Shown here piece after piece: positions 17,620-25,369 of a DNA stretch of 64,000 bases. Source of the stretch: Paenibacillus_I sp035510375. Lineage in GTDB: Bacteria > Bacillota > Bacilli > Paenibacillales > Paenibacillaceae. The position numbers and the translations under genes were made by a program. Numbering within the stretch: the stretch's first letter is position 1; each line of letters opens with the position of its first letter. Where the stretch lies: NCBI RefSeq assembly GCF_035510375.1, contig NZ_DATKHG010000072.1; one strand, 5' to 3'. The notes beneath the pieces are model-generated. The model was given only the letters and a program-made list of their open reading frames with translations. It was not told the DNA's origin and did no database searches.

Positions 17620-17654
17620 TCGCTTTCTTCCCTTCTCCTTCCTTCCCTTACCGC

Positions 17655-19349
17655 CTAGATATGCCGGGGAGCCTTCACGCCGAGCAGCTCGAGGCCGTTC
17701 TTCAGGACGCCCGCGACCGCGGCCGTCAGCATCAGCCTCGCATGCGTCTCCTCCCGGTCGGTCGACAGAATGCGCTCATGCCGGTAGAACCGGTTGAACT
17801 GCCTGGCCGTGTCCAGCAAATACCGGGCCAGCACCGAAGGCTCGTTCTGCTCCGCCGCCAGGCGAATCGCTTCCGGGTAACCGGCCAGCTGCTTGAGGCA
17901 TTCCCACGCCAGCCGCCCGGACAGCGCCTCCGGCGCCGGCTCGTCGAACTCTTCGGCGCCGGCCATCCCTTTCTCGAGCAGCGTCACGGCGCGCGCATAG
18001 GCATACTGCACATACGGGCCGGTGTCTCCCTCAAAGCGAAGCGTCTCCTCCAGCGAGAAATCAATTTCCAGCATCCGGCTGTTCCGCAGGTCGCCGAACA
18101 CGATCGCGCCGACGCCGACCGCTTCCGCCGTTTCCCTGCGGTTCAGGAGCGTCGGATTCTTCGCCTCGATCACGGCTTCCGCCTGGCGGACCGCTTCATT
18201 GAGCACATCGTCAAGGAAAACGACCTTGCCCCTGCGGGTGGACATTTTCTTCCCGTCGAACTTCATCAGCCCGAACGCGACGTGCTCGCAGCGCGCCGAC
18301 CAGCCCTCCTCGACCATATCCAGCACGGCGAACACCTGCTTGAAATGAAGCGACTGCTCGGCGCCGACGACATACAGCAGCCGATCCGCACCCATCTCCC
18401 TTGTCCGGTAGAAGGCGGTCGCCAGGTCGCGGGTCGCATAAATCGTCGTACCGTCGGACTTCATGATGATGCAGGGCGGCAGCTCCAGGTGATCGAGCCG
18501 CACCACCTTCGCGCCGTCGCTGTCTTCAAGCAGCCCCCGCTGTGCGAGCAGTTCGACGACCGGGGACATTTTATCGTTATAGAAGCTCTCGCCCAGCACA
18601 TAATCGAACGACACGCCGAGCCGCGAATAGACGCAGTTGAATTCCTTCAGGCTCGCATCGACGAAAAACCCCCGCAGCGACACGGCATGCTCGTCGCCCT
18701 GTTCCAGCTTGCGGAACCACTCGCGCGCCTCGTCCTCAAGCTCAGGCTCCTCCTCGGCTTCCTCATGAAACTTCATGTACAGCCGCAGGCTTTCCCGCAT
18801 CGGGTCGCGCTCGAGCGTCTTGCGGTCGCCCCAGCGCGTGAAGGCGGCGATGAGCTTGCCGAATTGGGTGCCCCAGTCGCCCAGATGGTTGACCGTCACC
18901 GCCTCGTACCCCGAAGCGCGGTAAAGGTTCGCCAGCGCATTGCCGATCATGGTGGACCTTAAATGCCCGACGCCGAACGGCTTGGCGATGTTGGGGGACG
19001 ACAAGTCGATGACGACCCGCTTGCCTTGTCCCGCCCCGGACGTTCCGAAGCCCGGCTCCAGCACTTTGTTCAGCAGGCGGACGGCCCACACATTCGGCGA
19101 AAAATGCAGGTTCACATAAGGCCCCGCGGCTTCCGCCCGCACCTCGCTTCCCAGATGGCGCATCTTCTCCGCCACCTCCTGCGCAACCTCGCCCGGCGGA
19201 CGCCGGAGCCGCTTCGCCAGCGCGAAGCACGGAAACGCCGCGTCGCCCAGCTCCGGCTTCGGCGGCCGCTCCATGGCCGGCAGAATCTCGCCGCGGCTGA
19301 GCGGCACATACGGCGCCAAGTAATCTGCTGCCCATTCCAACAACATCAT
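17655..19349 (-). CDS. argS: Arginyl-tRNA synthetase, copy 2 (T-box controlled)
   Basis: A 564-residue ArgS-family protein. It has SSPNIAKPFGVGHLRST, in which the HIGH motif reads GVGH, and KKMSTRRG in place of KMSKRTGK, the form seen in a second ArgS lineage. The N- and C-terminal domains are full length, so it looks functional. ATG 19349 follows AGGGAGG by five bases. It is the first gene after a T-box leader with an Arg specifier and shares its operon with ywiB and the other argS. The two copies differ strongly in sequence, so one was probably acquired rather than recently duplicated. Confidence 0.95.
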   Translation of the reverse strand: MMLLEWAADYLAPYVPLSRGEILPAMERPPKPELGDAAFPCFALAKRLRRPPGEVAQEVAEKMRHLGSEVRAEAAGPYVNLHFSPNVWAVRLLNKVLEPGFGTSGAGQGKRVVIDLSSPNIAKPFGVGHLRSTMIGNALANLYRASGYEAVTVNHLGDWGTQFGKLIAAFTRWGDRKTLERDPMRESLRLYMKFHEEAEEEPELEDEAREWFRKLEQGDEHAVSLRGFFVDASLKEFNCVYSRLGVSFDYVLGESFYNDKMSPVVELLAQRGLLEDSDGAKVVRLDHLELPPCIIMKSDGTTIYATRDLATAFYRTREMGADRLLYVVGAEQSLHFKQVFAVLDMVEEGWSARCEHVAFGLMKFDGKKMSTRRGKVVFLDDVLNEAVRQAEAVIEAKNPTLLNRRETAEAVGVGAIVFGDLRNSRMLEIDFSLEETLRFEGDTGPYVQYAYARAVTLLEKGMAGAEEFDEPAPEALSGRLAWECLKQLAGYPEAIRLAAEQNEPSVLARYLLDTARQFNRFYRHERILSTDREETHARLMLTAAVAGVLKNGLELLGVKAPRHI

Positions 19350-19415
19350 GGTTTCCTCCCTGCCGATCCCCACAAAGCCGGCCTGTTCCGGTTGTTTCTC
19401 GGGGCCCGTAATTTC

Positions 19416-19702
19416 TAAATGAGAAAGCCCCCGTCTCAATAAAGAGACGGAGGCTGTGTCCGCGGTGCCACTCTTCTGGAACGCCCGTTCGTGCCCGCGC
19501 TCGGGCGGCGCCCTAAGGGACGGATCGTTCCGCTTAAACGTATAACGGCCGCCGCCGGGCTTCCCTACCGGTTGCTCGTTCAGGAAACCGACTCACGGGT
19601 GCGCTTCCCGGACGCCGCCGCGCCGGCTTCCACCACCCCGGCTCGCTGCTTTCGACGTTGTCGCCCTCGGTACTCTCCCGATCATCGTCATTGGTCGATT
19701 TT
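19416..19702 (-). promoter_or_regulatory. T-box riboswitch, arginine-specific
   Basis: On the minus strand the leader has the AGTA element near 19672, a stem I with the AGCGAGCCGGGG segment, the T-box proper AGTGGCACCGCGG (about 19459-19471), and a terminator GCCTCCGTCTC / GAGACGGGGGC plus T-rich tail (about 19418-19455). The probable specifier codon is CGC in AAGCGCACCCGTGAG, encoding Arg and followed by a purine as usual. Uncharged tRNA-Arg would stabilise the antiterminator and switch on the argS-ywiB-argS operon. Confidence 0.9.
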
Positions 19703-19707
19703 TTCCT

Positions 19708-19737
19708 ATTATAGTGTGAGCCGGCGTCAAAAAGCAA
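19708..19737 (-). promoter_or_regulatory. sigma-A promoter of the T-box argS operon
   Basis: Minus-strand TTGCTT (19732-19737), 18 bases, perfect TATAAT (19708-19713). The -35 lies in the T tract of the upstream spe operon terminator. Confidence 0.75.
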
Positions 19738-19776
19738 GCGGCGGACGGACAAAAGGGCGCTTGCCCCGTCCGCCGC
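19729..19776 (-). terminator. terminator of speE-speB
   Basis: Minus-strand arms GCGGCGGACGG (19766-19776) and CCGTCCGCCGC (19738-19748) with a 17-base loop, followed by TTGCTTTTT. The 280 bases between it and speB (19777-20056) show no gene or other clear feature. Confidence 0.75.
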
Positions 19777-20056
19777 CGCCCGCATAAGGCGTCGGTCGAT
19801 TCCGCGGTGTGTTGTCCTCCGGCGTTACTTCTCGGGGTTACCCGCCAGCACGGGCACTCTGCCGCCCTCAAGTTCGTCCGGCCTTGGGCGGTGATGCAGG
19901 CCTCTGCCCCCGCTCTGCTCAGCCGGCATCTCCGAAATGGCCAGCACCAGACTGGCCAAATAATTGCGGAGCTTCATGCCGAAAACCCTCCCATTGCGCG
20001 CAGCTTATCGTTGCCTGTTATTACCCGCGGGCGGAATCGGATGAAACAATCCGTCA

Positions 20057-20926
20057 TTATTTCAAGAAGCCGAGCAGCATTTCGCGGATGACCTTCGCCG
20101 CCACGATCTGCGTCTGTTCGGTCGGGTCGTAAGCCGGCGCCACTTCCACGATGTCGCAGCCGACGACGTTCACGTTCGAACGGGCGATGGCGTGCACCGC
20201 TTCAAGCAGCTCCTTCGACAGGATGCCGCCCGCTTCCGCGGTGCCGGTGCCCGGCGCGCAGCACGGGTCGAGCACGTCGATGTCGATCGTCAAATAGACC
20301 GGACGGCCCGCCAGTGAAGGCAGCACTTTCTTCAGCGGCTCGAGCACCTCGAACGGATGAAAGTTGATGTGCTCGCGCGCATACGCCCATTCCTCGCGGG
20401 AGCCCGAGCGGATGCCGAACTGGTAAATATGCTTGCCGCCCATCAGCTCGGCCGCTTTGCGCAGCGGCGTCGAATGGGACAGCGCCTCGCCTTCGTAATT
20501 TTCGCGCAAGTCGGCGTGGGCGTCGAAATGGATGATCGCCAGATCCGGATACTTCGCATACACCTCGCGGAAAATCGGCCACGAGACGAGATGCTCGCCG
20601 CCGATGCCGACCGGCATTTTGCCGTCTGCCAGCACGCCGCGCACGAATTCGCCGATGATATCCAGGCTGCGCGCTGCATTGCCGAACGGAAGCAGCAGGT
20701 CGCCCGCGTCGAAATACACGATATCCTCAAGGCTGCGGTCCAGATAAGGGCTGTATTCCTCCAGTCCGATCGACACCTCGCGCACGCGCGGCGGACCGAA
20801 GCGGGAGCCCGGGCGGAACGAAACGGTGAAGTCCATCGGCATGCCGTAAATGACCGCCTTGGACGCCTCGTAATCGTCGGAGCTCAGAATGAACACGTTG
20901 CCGGAATATTTTTGATCAAGTCGCAT
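20057..20926 (-). CDS. speB: Agmatinase
   Basis: A 289-residue ureohydrolase. The binuclear manganese motifs are GGEH, HFDAHADLR and TIDIDVLDP. It hydrolyses agmatine to putrescine and urea. Its position 55 bases after speE on the same strand repeats the speE-speB pair of B. subtilis, where the putrescine made is used by SpeE. The ATG at 20926 is the only reasonable start. Confidence 0.96.
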   Translation of the reverse strand: MRLDQKYSGNVFILSSDDYEASKAVIYGMPMDFTVSFRPGSRFGPPRVREVSIGLEEYSPYLDRSLEDIVYFDAGDLLLPFGNAARSLDIIGEFVRGVLADGKMPVGIGGEHLVSWPIFREVYAKYPDLAIIHFDAHADLRENYEGEALSHSTPLRKAAELMGGKHIYQFGIRSGSREEWAYAREHINFHPFEVLEPLKKVLPSLAGRPVYLTIDIDVLDPCCAPGTGTAEAGGILSKELLEAVHAIARSNVNVVGCDIVEVAPAYDPTEQTQIVAAKVIREMLLGFLK

Positions 20927-20981
20927 GAGGCGAATCCCCGCTTTCTGTTATAACGAAACGAAGCTTTCTGTTTCCGTTCCT

Positions 20982-21812
20982 TTATTTCACCAGGTCCTCG
21001 ACGAACTTCGGCAGCACGAACGCGGCCTTATGGAGGCGCGGAGAATAGTATTTCGTATCGATTTCCGGAATCGACGCCTCGTCGACCTGAAGCGGATCGT
21101 ACTTTTTACTGCCCATCGTGAACGTCCACAGGCCGCTCGGATAGGTCGGCACGTTCGCCCAGTAGTTGCGCACGATCGGGAACACTTCCTTTACGTCGCG
21201 GTTCACGTCACGGATGAGGTCGGCCTTGAACCACGGGTTGTCCGTCTGCGCCACGAACATGCCGTCTTCCTTCAAAGCATCGTAGATGCCCTGGTAGAAG
21301 CCGCGGGTGAAAAGATTGACCGCCGGCCCGACCGGCTCGGTCGAGTCGACCATGATCACGTCGTATTCGTTCTTGTGGTCATGGATATGCATGAACCCGT
21401 CGTTGACGTGCACCTCCACGCGGGGATTGTCCAACTGGCCGGCGATTTGCGGCAAATATTTCTTCGAATATTCGATCACCTTGCCGTCGATGTCGACGAG
21501 CACGGCTTTTTTCACCTTCGGGTGCTTCATGATTTCGCGGATGACGCCGCCGTCGCCGCCGCCCACCACAAGCACATGCTCCGGATTCGGGTGCGTGAAC
21601 AGTGCGGGGTGCGCCACCATTTCATGGTAAACGAATTCGTCCTTGTCGGTCGTCATGACCATGCCGTCGAGCAGAAGCATCGTGCCCCACTCTTCGGTCT
21701 CCACCATCGCCAAATCCTGAAAATCCGTCTGCTCGCGCACATACGTCTCTTTCAGCTTCATCGTAATGCCGTAGCTTTCGGTCTGTTTTTCGGTAAACCA
21801 AATGTCCGTCAT
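20982..21812 (-). CDS. speE: Spermidine synthase
   Basis: A 276-residue aminopropyltransferase with VVGGGDGGVIREIMKH (decarboxylated SAM binding), the catalytic segment IMVDSTEPVGPA and the DGMVMTTDKDEFVYHEM gatekeeping region. It transfers an aminopropyl group from decarboxylated S-adenosylmethionine to putrescine. It is first in the speE-speB operon and has a near-consensus promoter. Confidence 0.97.
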   Translation of the reverse strand: MTDIWFTEKQTESYGITMKLKETYVREQTDFQDLAMVETEEWGTMLLLDGMVMTTDKDEFVYHEMVAHPALFTHPNPEHVLVVGGGDGGVIREIMKHPKVKKAVLVDIDGKVIEYSKKYLPQIAGQLDNPRVEVHVNDGFMHIHDHKNEYDVIMVDSTEPVGPAVNLFTRGFYQGIYDALKEDGMFVAQTDNPWFKADLIRDVNRDVKEVFPIVRNYWANVPTYPSGLWTFTMGSKKYDPLQVDEASIPEIDTKYYSPRLHKAAFVLPKFVEDLVK

Positions 21813-21850
21813 GGGCCGATCCCTTCTTCCTGTGCTTAGTTCACCCTGTA

Positions 21851-21879
21851 TTATAGTGAAACGGTTTGACTAAATCAAT
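21851..21879 (-). promoter_or_regulatory. sigma-A promoter of speE-speB
   Basis: Minus-strand TTGATT (21874-21879), 17 bases, perfect TATAAT (21851-21856), about 40 bases before the speE start. Confidence 0.75.
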
Positions 21880-21900
21880 TATGGCCAGGTATGGTTAGAT

Positions 21901-22076
21901 CAAGGTTGTTCGCCGTTGAATAGCTTATCTATTTCCTCTTTAGCCTTCGTATTTGTCGGATCGATGTCAAGAATTTTTGAATAACAATCCTTTACTTTAT
22001 CTTGCCGGCCCGTATGCTCGTATGTCTCAGCCAAAAAGAACAGGGCATCTGTATCTGTCGGTTCGATTGATAACAG
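21901..22076 (-). pseudogene. C-terminal remnant of a tetratricopeptide-repeat protein
   Basis: Minus-strand translation from 22076 to the TGA at 21901 gives about 58 residues of helical TPR character (..DALFFLAETYEHTG.. then ..YSKILDIDPTNTKAKEEID..), matching the last one and a half TPR units of a longer protein. A TAA codon lies directly in frame before 22076 and no ribosome site or start is present, so the 5' part has been lost. The break at 22077 coincides with the start of the operator-promoter segment of the neighbouring toxin-antitoxin module. Confidence 0.65.
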
Positions 22077-22090
22077 TTAAGGTGGAACCA

Positions 22091-22158
22091 CTTTACTCAG
22101 TAAGGATTGCTTTCTGTATCCGGGTCGTGATATAATTTCCTTACTAAGTAAGGAAATT
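22091..22158 (+). promoter_or_regulatory. promoter flanked by two palindromic operators
   Basis: TTGCTT (22107-22112), 18 bases, TATAAT (22131-22136). One palindrome, TTACT-C-AGTAA (22093-22103), precedes the -35. A second, 25 bases long (22134-22158) with 12-base perfect arms around the same core TTACT-A-AGTAA, overlaps the -10 and the start site. The centres are 48 bases apart. The 188 bases from here to the antitoxin start contain no gene that could be supported. Confidence 0.75.
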
Positions 22159-22346
22159 TCGTAAAGTATTTAGTTAAATCTCTTCAATAGATGACTAACA
22201 TACGTTGTAGAAGCCAAACATCAACATATATACGGAGAGCGCGCTTAAAAAATTAACCAACATCGAAAATGCCGAATGAGCGAAAATGTGACGATACTTA
22301 TACCTAATGCGGCGATGATATCAGATTAGAAAAAGGTGAAATTATT

Positions 22347-22769
22347 ATGATGAATAAGTTAACGGGCGTTAACGAATACCGGGATATTAAAATTACCAGC
22401 AAACGACAACTTACGATTCCTAAAAGCTATTTTGATGCCTTAAACATTGAAGACGAGGTCCACGCATATCTGTTGGAAGATGGCATATTCCTGCAACCAG
22501 TGCGACGCCAGGAATCGCTTTCTGAAAAGGACGTTCAGGCAATCGTTCATAAGGTCCTGACAGAGGGGCTTTCTGAAGAAGAACTGGCAAGGGAATTAGC
22601 ACACCGTATTAATGAATACAATCATTTGCTGGCCGACCGGGTTCATGAGTTTACGGAAGATATGATGGCTGATACGGAGTCGGAGGATGAAAAAGGGGAG
22701 CCTGATTTTAATGGCCTGGACGTATTCTTCGACAAGGAAAATGGAAAAGCTGCTCAAAGGACTGAGTAA
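22347..22769 (+). CDS. AbrB/SpoVT-domain antitoxin
   Basis: A 140-residue protein. Residues ~10-50 (DIKITSKRQLTIPKSYFDALNIEDEVHAYL) are a swapped-hairpin AbrB/MazE-type DNA-binding domain; the rest is acidic and helical, as expected of an antitoxin tail that neutralises a basic toxin. ATG 22347 (or 22350) follows AAAGGTG. The gene overlaps the downstream toxin reading frame by 59 bases. It is less GC-rich than its neighbours, suggesting acquisition. The two operators upstream are candidates for autoregulation. Confidence 0.75.
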   Translation: MMNKLTGVNEYRDIKITSKRQLTIPKSYFDALNIEDEVHAYLLEDGIFLQPVRRQESLSEKDVQAIVHKVLTEGLSEEELARELAHRINEYNHLLADRVHEFTEDMMADTESEDEKGEPDFNGLDVFFDKENGKAAQRTE

Positions 22770-23010
22770 GAAAGCTCCGGCGCTCCATACTGAATTACTG
22801 GCGCGACAAGCTCTCATAGCACAAGAGCCGACTGTTGGGTATCATCTTAGCGGTGACTTACGAGATTTCATGTCATACGATTTTACGTTTAAAGGAATTG
22901 CAGTACGCATTTGCTACGTAATTCATCGAACGGACTCACACATAACGTTCGTATTCTGTGGGACCCGTGAAAACTTTTACCGTGACGTGAAAAAGTATCT
23001 ATTCAGCTAA
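22711..23010 (+). CDS. RelE/ParE-fold toxin
   Basis: A 99-residue basic protein ending GIAVRICYVIHRTDSHITFVFCGTRENFYRDVKKYLFS, the strand-rich core and terminal G-R..FY..VKKY signature of RelE/ParE-superfamily toxins; YHLSGDLRDFMSYDF fits the preceding loop. The family acts on ribosome-bound mRNA (RelE type) or gyrase (ParE type); which applies here is not decidable. The ATG at 22711 is chosen because AAAAAGGGGAG lies about ten bases upstream, inside the antitoxin gene. A strong terminator follows. Confidence 0.75.
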   Translation: MAWTYSSTRKMEKLLKGLSKKAPALHTELLARQALIAQEPTVGYHLSGDLRDFMSYDFTFKGIAVRICYVIHRTDSHITFVFCGTRENFYRDVKKYLFS

Positions 23011-23017
23011 AATCCTG

Positions 23018-23042
23018 AAAATCCGCGAAAGCGGATTTTTTA
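23018..23042 (+). terminator. terminator of the toxin-antitoxin operon
   Basis: AAAATCCGC GAAA GCGGATTTT followed by further T residues directly after the toxin stop. Confidence 0.9.
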
Positions 23043-23148
23043 TATCTTTAACACAAACAGACTTGAACCGGTAGAACGCCAGTCAAGCGCCGATTCCGCT
23101 TGTTCGTTGTCGTATTTGCGAAAATTTTCCCGCCGCAGGCGGGCGCGA

Positions 23149-23179
23149 TGAATAGCCGCCTCTTTCGTTTTCCATACTA
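23149..23179 (+). promoter_or_regulatory. forespore (sigma-G/sigma-F) promoter of pbpG
   Basis: TGAATA (23149-23154), 18 bases, CATACTA (23173-23179): an exact match to the sigma-G -35 and -10 consensus, about 40 bases before the pbpG start. B. subtilis pbpG is transcribed by sigma-F and sigma-G. Confidence 0.8.
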
Positions 23180-23219
23180 AGGAAAAAGAATGATTTCGCG
23201 CGAAGGAGCGGCAAAGGAA

Positions 23220-25322
23220 ATGGCAAACCCGGGCGGACGGCAGAATGAGCAGAAAAAGAAGCTGCGGAACGAGCGGCTGCGGCGGGAAAACCGAATGGCG
23301 CTGCTGGCGCGCGCACAGCGCTGGCTGAAGCTGGCCGGCCTCGGCGCGGCGTTGTTCGTCGTGCTGCTGCTCGGCGCTCTCCTGTTTGTGCGCTCGCAGG
23401 CGCTCCCCGTAGCCGCAGTCAGCCAGACATCGCAGCTGCTGGACATTCACGGCAATGTGATCGACACATTCCATACCGGCGAGAACCGGAGCTCGGTGCC
23501 GCTGTCTGAAATTTCGCCGTATGCGGTGCAGGCCACGCTCGCCATCGAGGACAAGCGGTTTTACAAGCATTTCGGGTTCGACATGCGGGGGATGGCGAGA
23601 GCGGTGCTTGTCAATGTCGAAAGCCTGTCGAAGCGCCAGGGAGCGAGCACCTTGACGCAGCAGCTGGCGCGCAATTTGTATTTGACGCATGAGCGGACGT
23701 GGACGCGCAAGCTAAGGGAAGCGGCGTATACCGCCAAGCTGGAGATGAGCTACAGCAAGGACGAGATTCTGACGCTGTACATGAACCAGATCTACTACGG
23801 CCACGGCGCGTACGGCATCGAAGCGGCGGCGCAGCGGTATTTCGGCAAGAAAGCGGCGGAGCTGTCCCTCGCCGAAAGCGCCATGCTCGCCGGCGTGCCG
23901 AAAGGGCCGAAGTATTACTCTCCCTATTTAAATATGAAGAACGCCAAAGACCGGCAGCGCACCATTCTGAATGAAATGGCGGCGGGCGGCGTTATTACGA
24001 AGGCGGAGGCGGACGAAGCGTTCAAGGAGGTGCTGGCGTTCAAGCCGGCGAGCGGAGACGAGACGGGCGGTTTCGCCCCTTATTTCCGCGACTATGTCCG
24101 GCAGATTGCCGTAGAACGCATCGGGATCGACGAGCAGCTGCTCAATGAGGGTGGCATCCGCATCTACACGACGCTCGATCCGGAGGCGCAGCGGGCGGCG
24201 GAAGCCGCGGTCGAAGCGGGCTTTCCGTCCGACAGCGAGCAGCAGGCGGCGCTCATCGCAATCGACCCCCGCAGCGGCTACATCAAGGCGATGGTCGGCG
24301 GCCGGGACTACAAGGCGAACCAGTACAACCGCGTCTTCGCGCAGACGCGGCAGCCGGGCTCGTCCTTCAAGCCGGTCGTCTATCTGACCGCTCTGGAGAG
24401 CGGCGGCATGACGCCGCTCACGAAGTTCAAGAGCGAGCCGACGGTGTTTACGTACGACGAAGGCCGGAAAACGTATGAGCCGCGGAATTACAACGATAAG
24501 TATGCCAATAAGGAAATCGACATGCGGCAGGCGATCGCAAGCTCGGACAACATCTATGCCGTCAATACCGTCATGGCGGCCGGACCCGACAAGGTCATCG
24601 AGATGGCAAGGCGGCTGGGCATCGAAAGCCCGATGAAGCCCGTGCCGTCGCTGGCGCTCGGGACATTCCCGGTCAGCCCGTTCGAAATGGCGTCGGCTTT
24701 CGGCGCGATCGCCAACGGGGGGGTGCGGGCGGAGCCGGTGGCCATCGTGCGCATCGAGGACCGCAACGGCCGCGTGCTTTATGAAGCGGAGCCTGAGGAA
24801 AAGCGGGCAGTCGACGCGGCGCACGCCTATGTCTTGACCCGTCTGATGCAGAGCGTGTTCGAGCCGGGCGGCACGGCGAGCCGGGTGGCGGCGATGATCA
24901 AACGTCCGGTAGCCGGCAAAACCGGCACCACCGCGAACGACGCCTGGCTTGTCGGCTATACGCCCGAGCTGGCGACCGCGGTATGGGTCGGCTACGACAA
25001 GAACCGGAGCATAACGCCGGTGGAAGCCCACCGGGCGGCGCCGATATTCGCCGGCTTTATGGAGAAAGCGCTGGCGTCGGTGCCGCCGAAGCTGTTCCCG
25101 ATGCCGGAGGGCGTCGTCACGCTGTTCGTCGACCCGGACAGCGGCAAGGTCGCCGCGGCCTCCTGCCCGAACCGCAGGCTCGAGACGTTCGTCGCCGGCA
25201 CCGAACCGACGGAGATTTGCGGCGATCATGACGATGCCGCGGGCGACAAGGCGGCTTCCGGGGCGGCGGCCAAAGAGCGCGAGTCGTGGTGGTCCGATCT
25301 GAAACGGTGGTGGAACGGGTAA
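23220..25322 (+). CDS. pbpG: Class A penicillin-binding protein PbpG
   Basis: A 700-residue bifunctional peptidoglycan synthase. A basic cytoplasmic tail and one membrane segment (~residues 38-58) lead into a GT51 glycosyltransferase (EDKRFYKHFGFD near 110, ASTLTQQLARN) and a transpeptidase with SSFK near 381, SSDN and KTGTT near 566. The short C-terminal tail is Ala/Asp/Lys-rich. Synteny with speE-speB and ywhD and the sigma-G-type promoter identify it as PbpG, which helps build the spore germ cell wall. ATG 23220 is preferred over one at 23190 because the latter would be only a few bases from the predicted transcription start. Confidence 0.93.
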   Translation: MANPGGRQNEQKKKLRNERLRRENRMALLARAQRWLKLAGLGAALFVVLLLGALLFVRSQALPVAAVSQTSQLLDIHGNVIDTFHTGENRSSVPLSEISPYAVQATLAIEDKRFYKHFGFDMRGMARAVLVNVESLSKRQGASTLTQQLARNLYLTHERTWTRKLREAAYTAKLEMSYSKDEILTLYMNQIYYGHGAYGIEAAAQRYFGKKAAELSLAESAMLAGVPKGPKYYSPYLNMKNAKDRQRTILNEMAAGGVITKAEADEAFKEVLAFKPASGDETGGFAPYFRDYVRQIAVERIGIDEQLLNEGGIRIYTTLDPEAQRAAEAAVEAGFPSDSEQQAALIAIDPRSGYIKAMVGGRDYKANQYNRVFAQTRQPGSSFKPVVYLTALESGGMTPLTKFKSEPTVFTYDEGRKTYEPRNYNDKYANKEIDMRQAIASSDNIYAVNTVMAAGPDKVIEMARRLGIESPMKPVPSLALGTFPVSPFEMASAFGAIANGGVRAEPVAIVRIEDRNGRVLYEAEPEEKRAVDAAHAYVLTRLMQSVFEPGGTASRVAAMIKRPVAGKTGTTANDAWLVGYTPELATAVWVGYDKNRSITPVEAHRAAPIFAGFMEKALASVPPKLFPMPEGVVTLFVDPDSGKVAAASCPNRRLETFVAGTEPTEICGDHDDAAGDKAASGAAAKERESWWSDLKRWWNG

Positions 25323-25325
25323 AAC

Positions 25326-25359
25326 ATCCCGCACCGGCGCTATTCAACCGTCGCGGGAT
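25326..25359. terminator. bidirectional terminator-like hairpin between pbpG and a chemoreceptor gene
   Basis: Arms ATCCCGC and GCGGGAT with a 20-base loop in the 47-base gap between convergent genes; T tracts are short on both sides. Confidence 0.5.
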
Positions 25360-25369
25360 TCCGTTATGT

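Noticed and set aside
19807..20132. Plus-strand frames between the T-box and speB
   Set aside because: No ribosome site, no family pattern, and they run into speB on the opposite strand.
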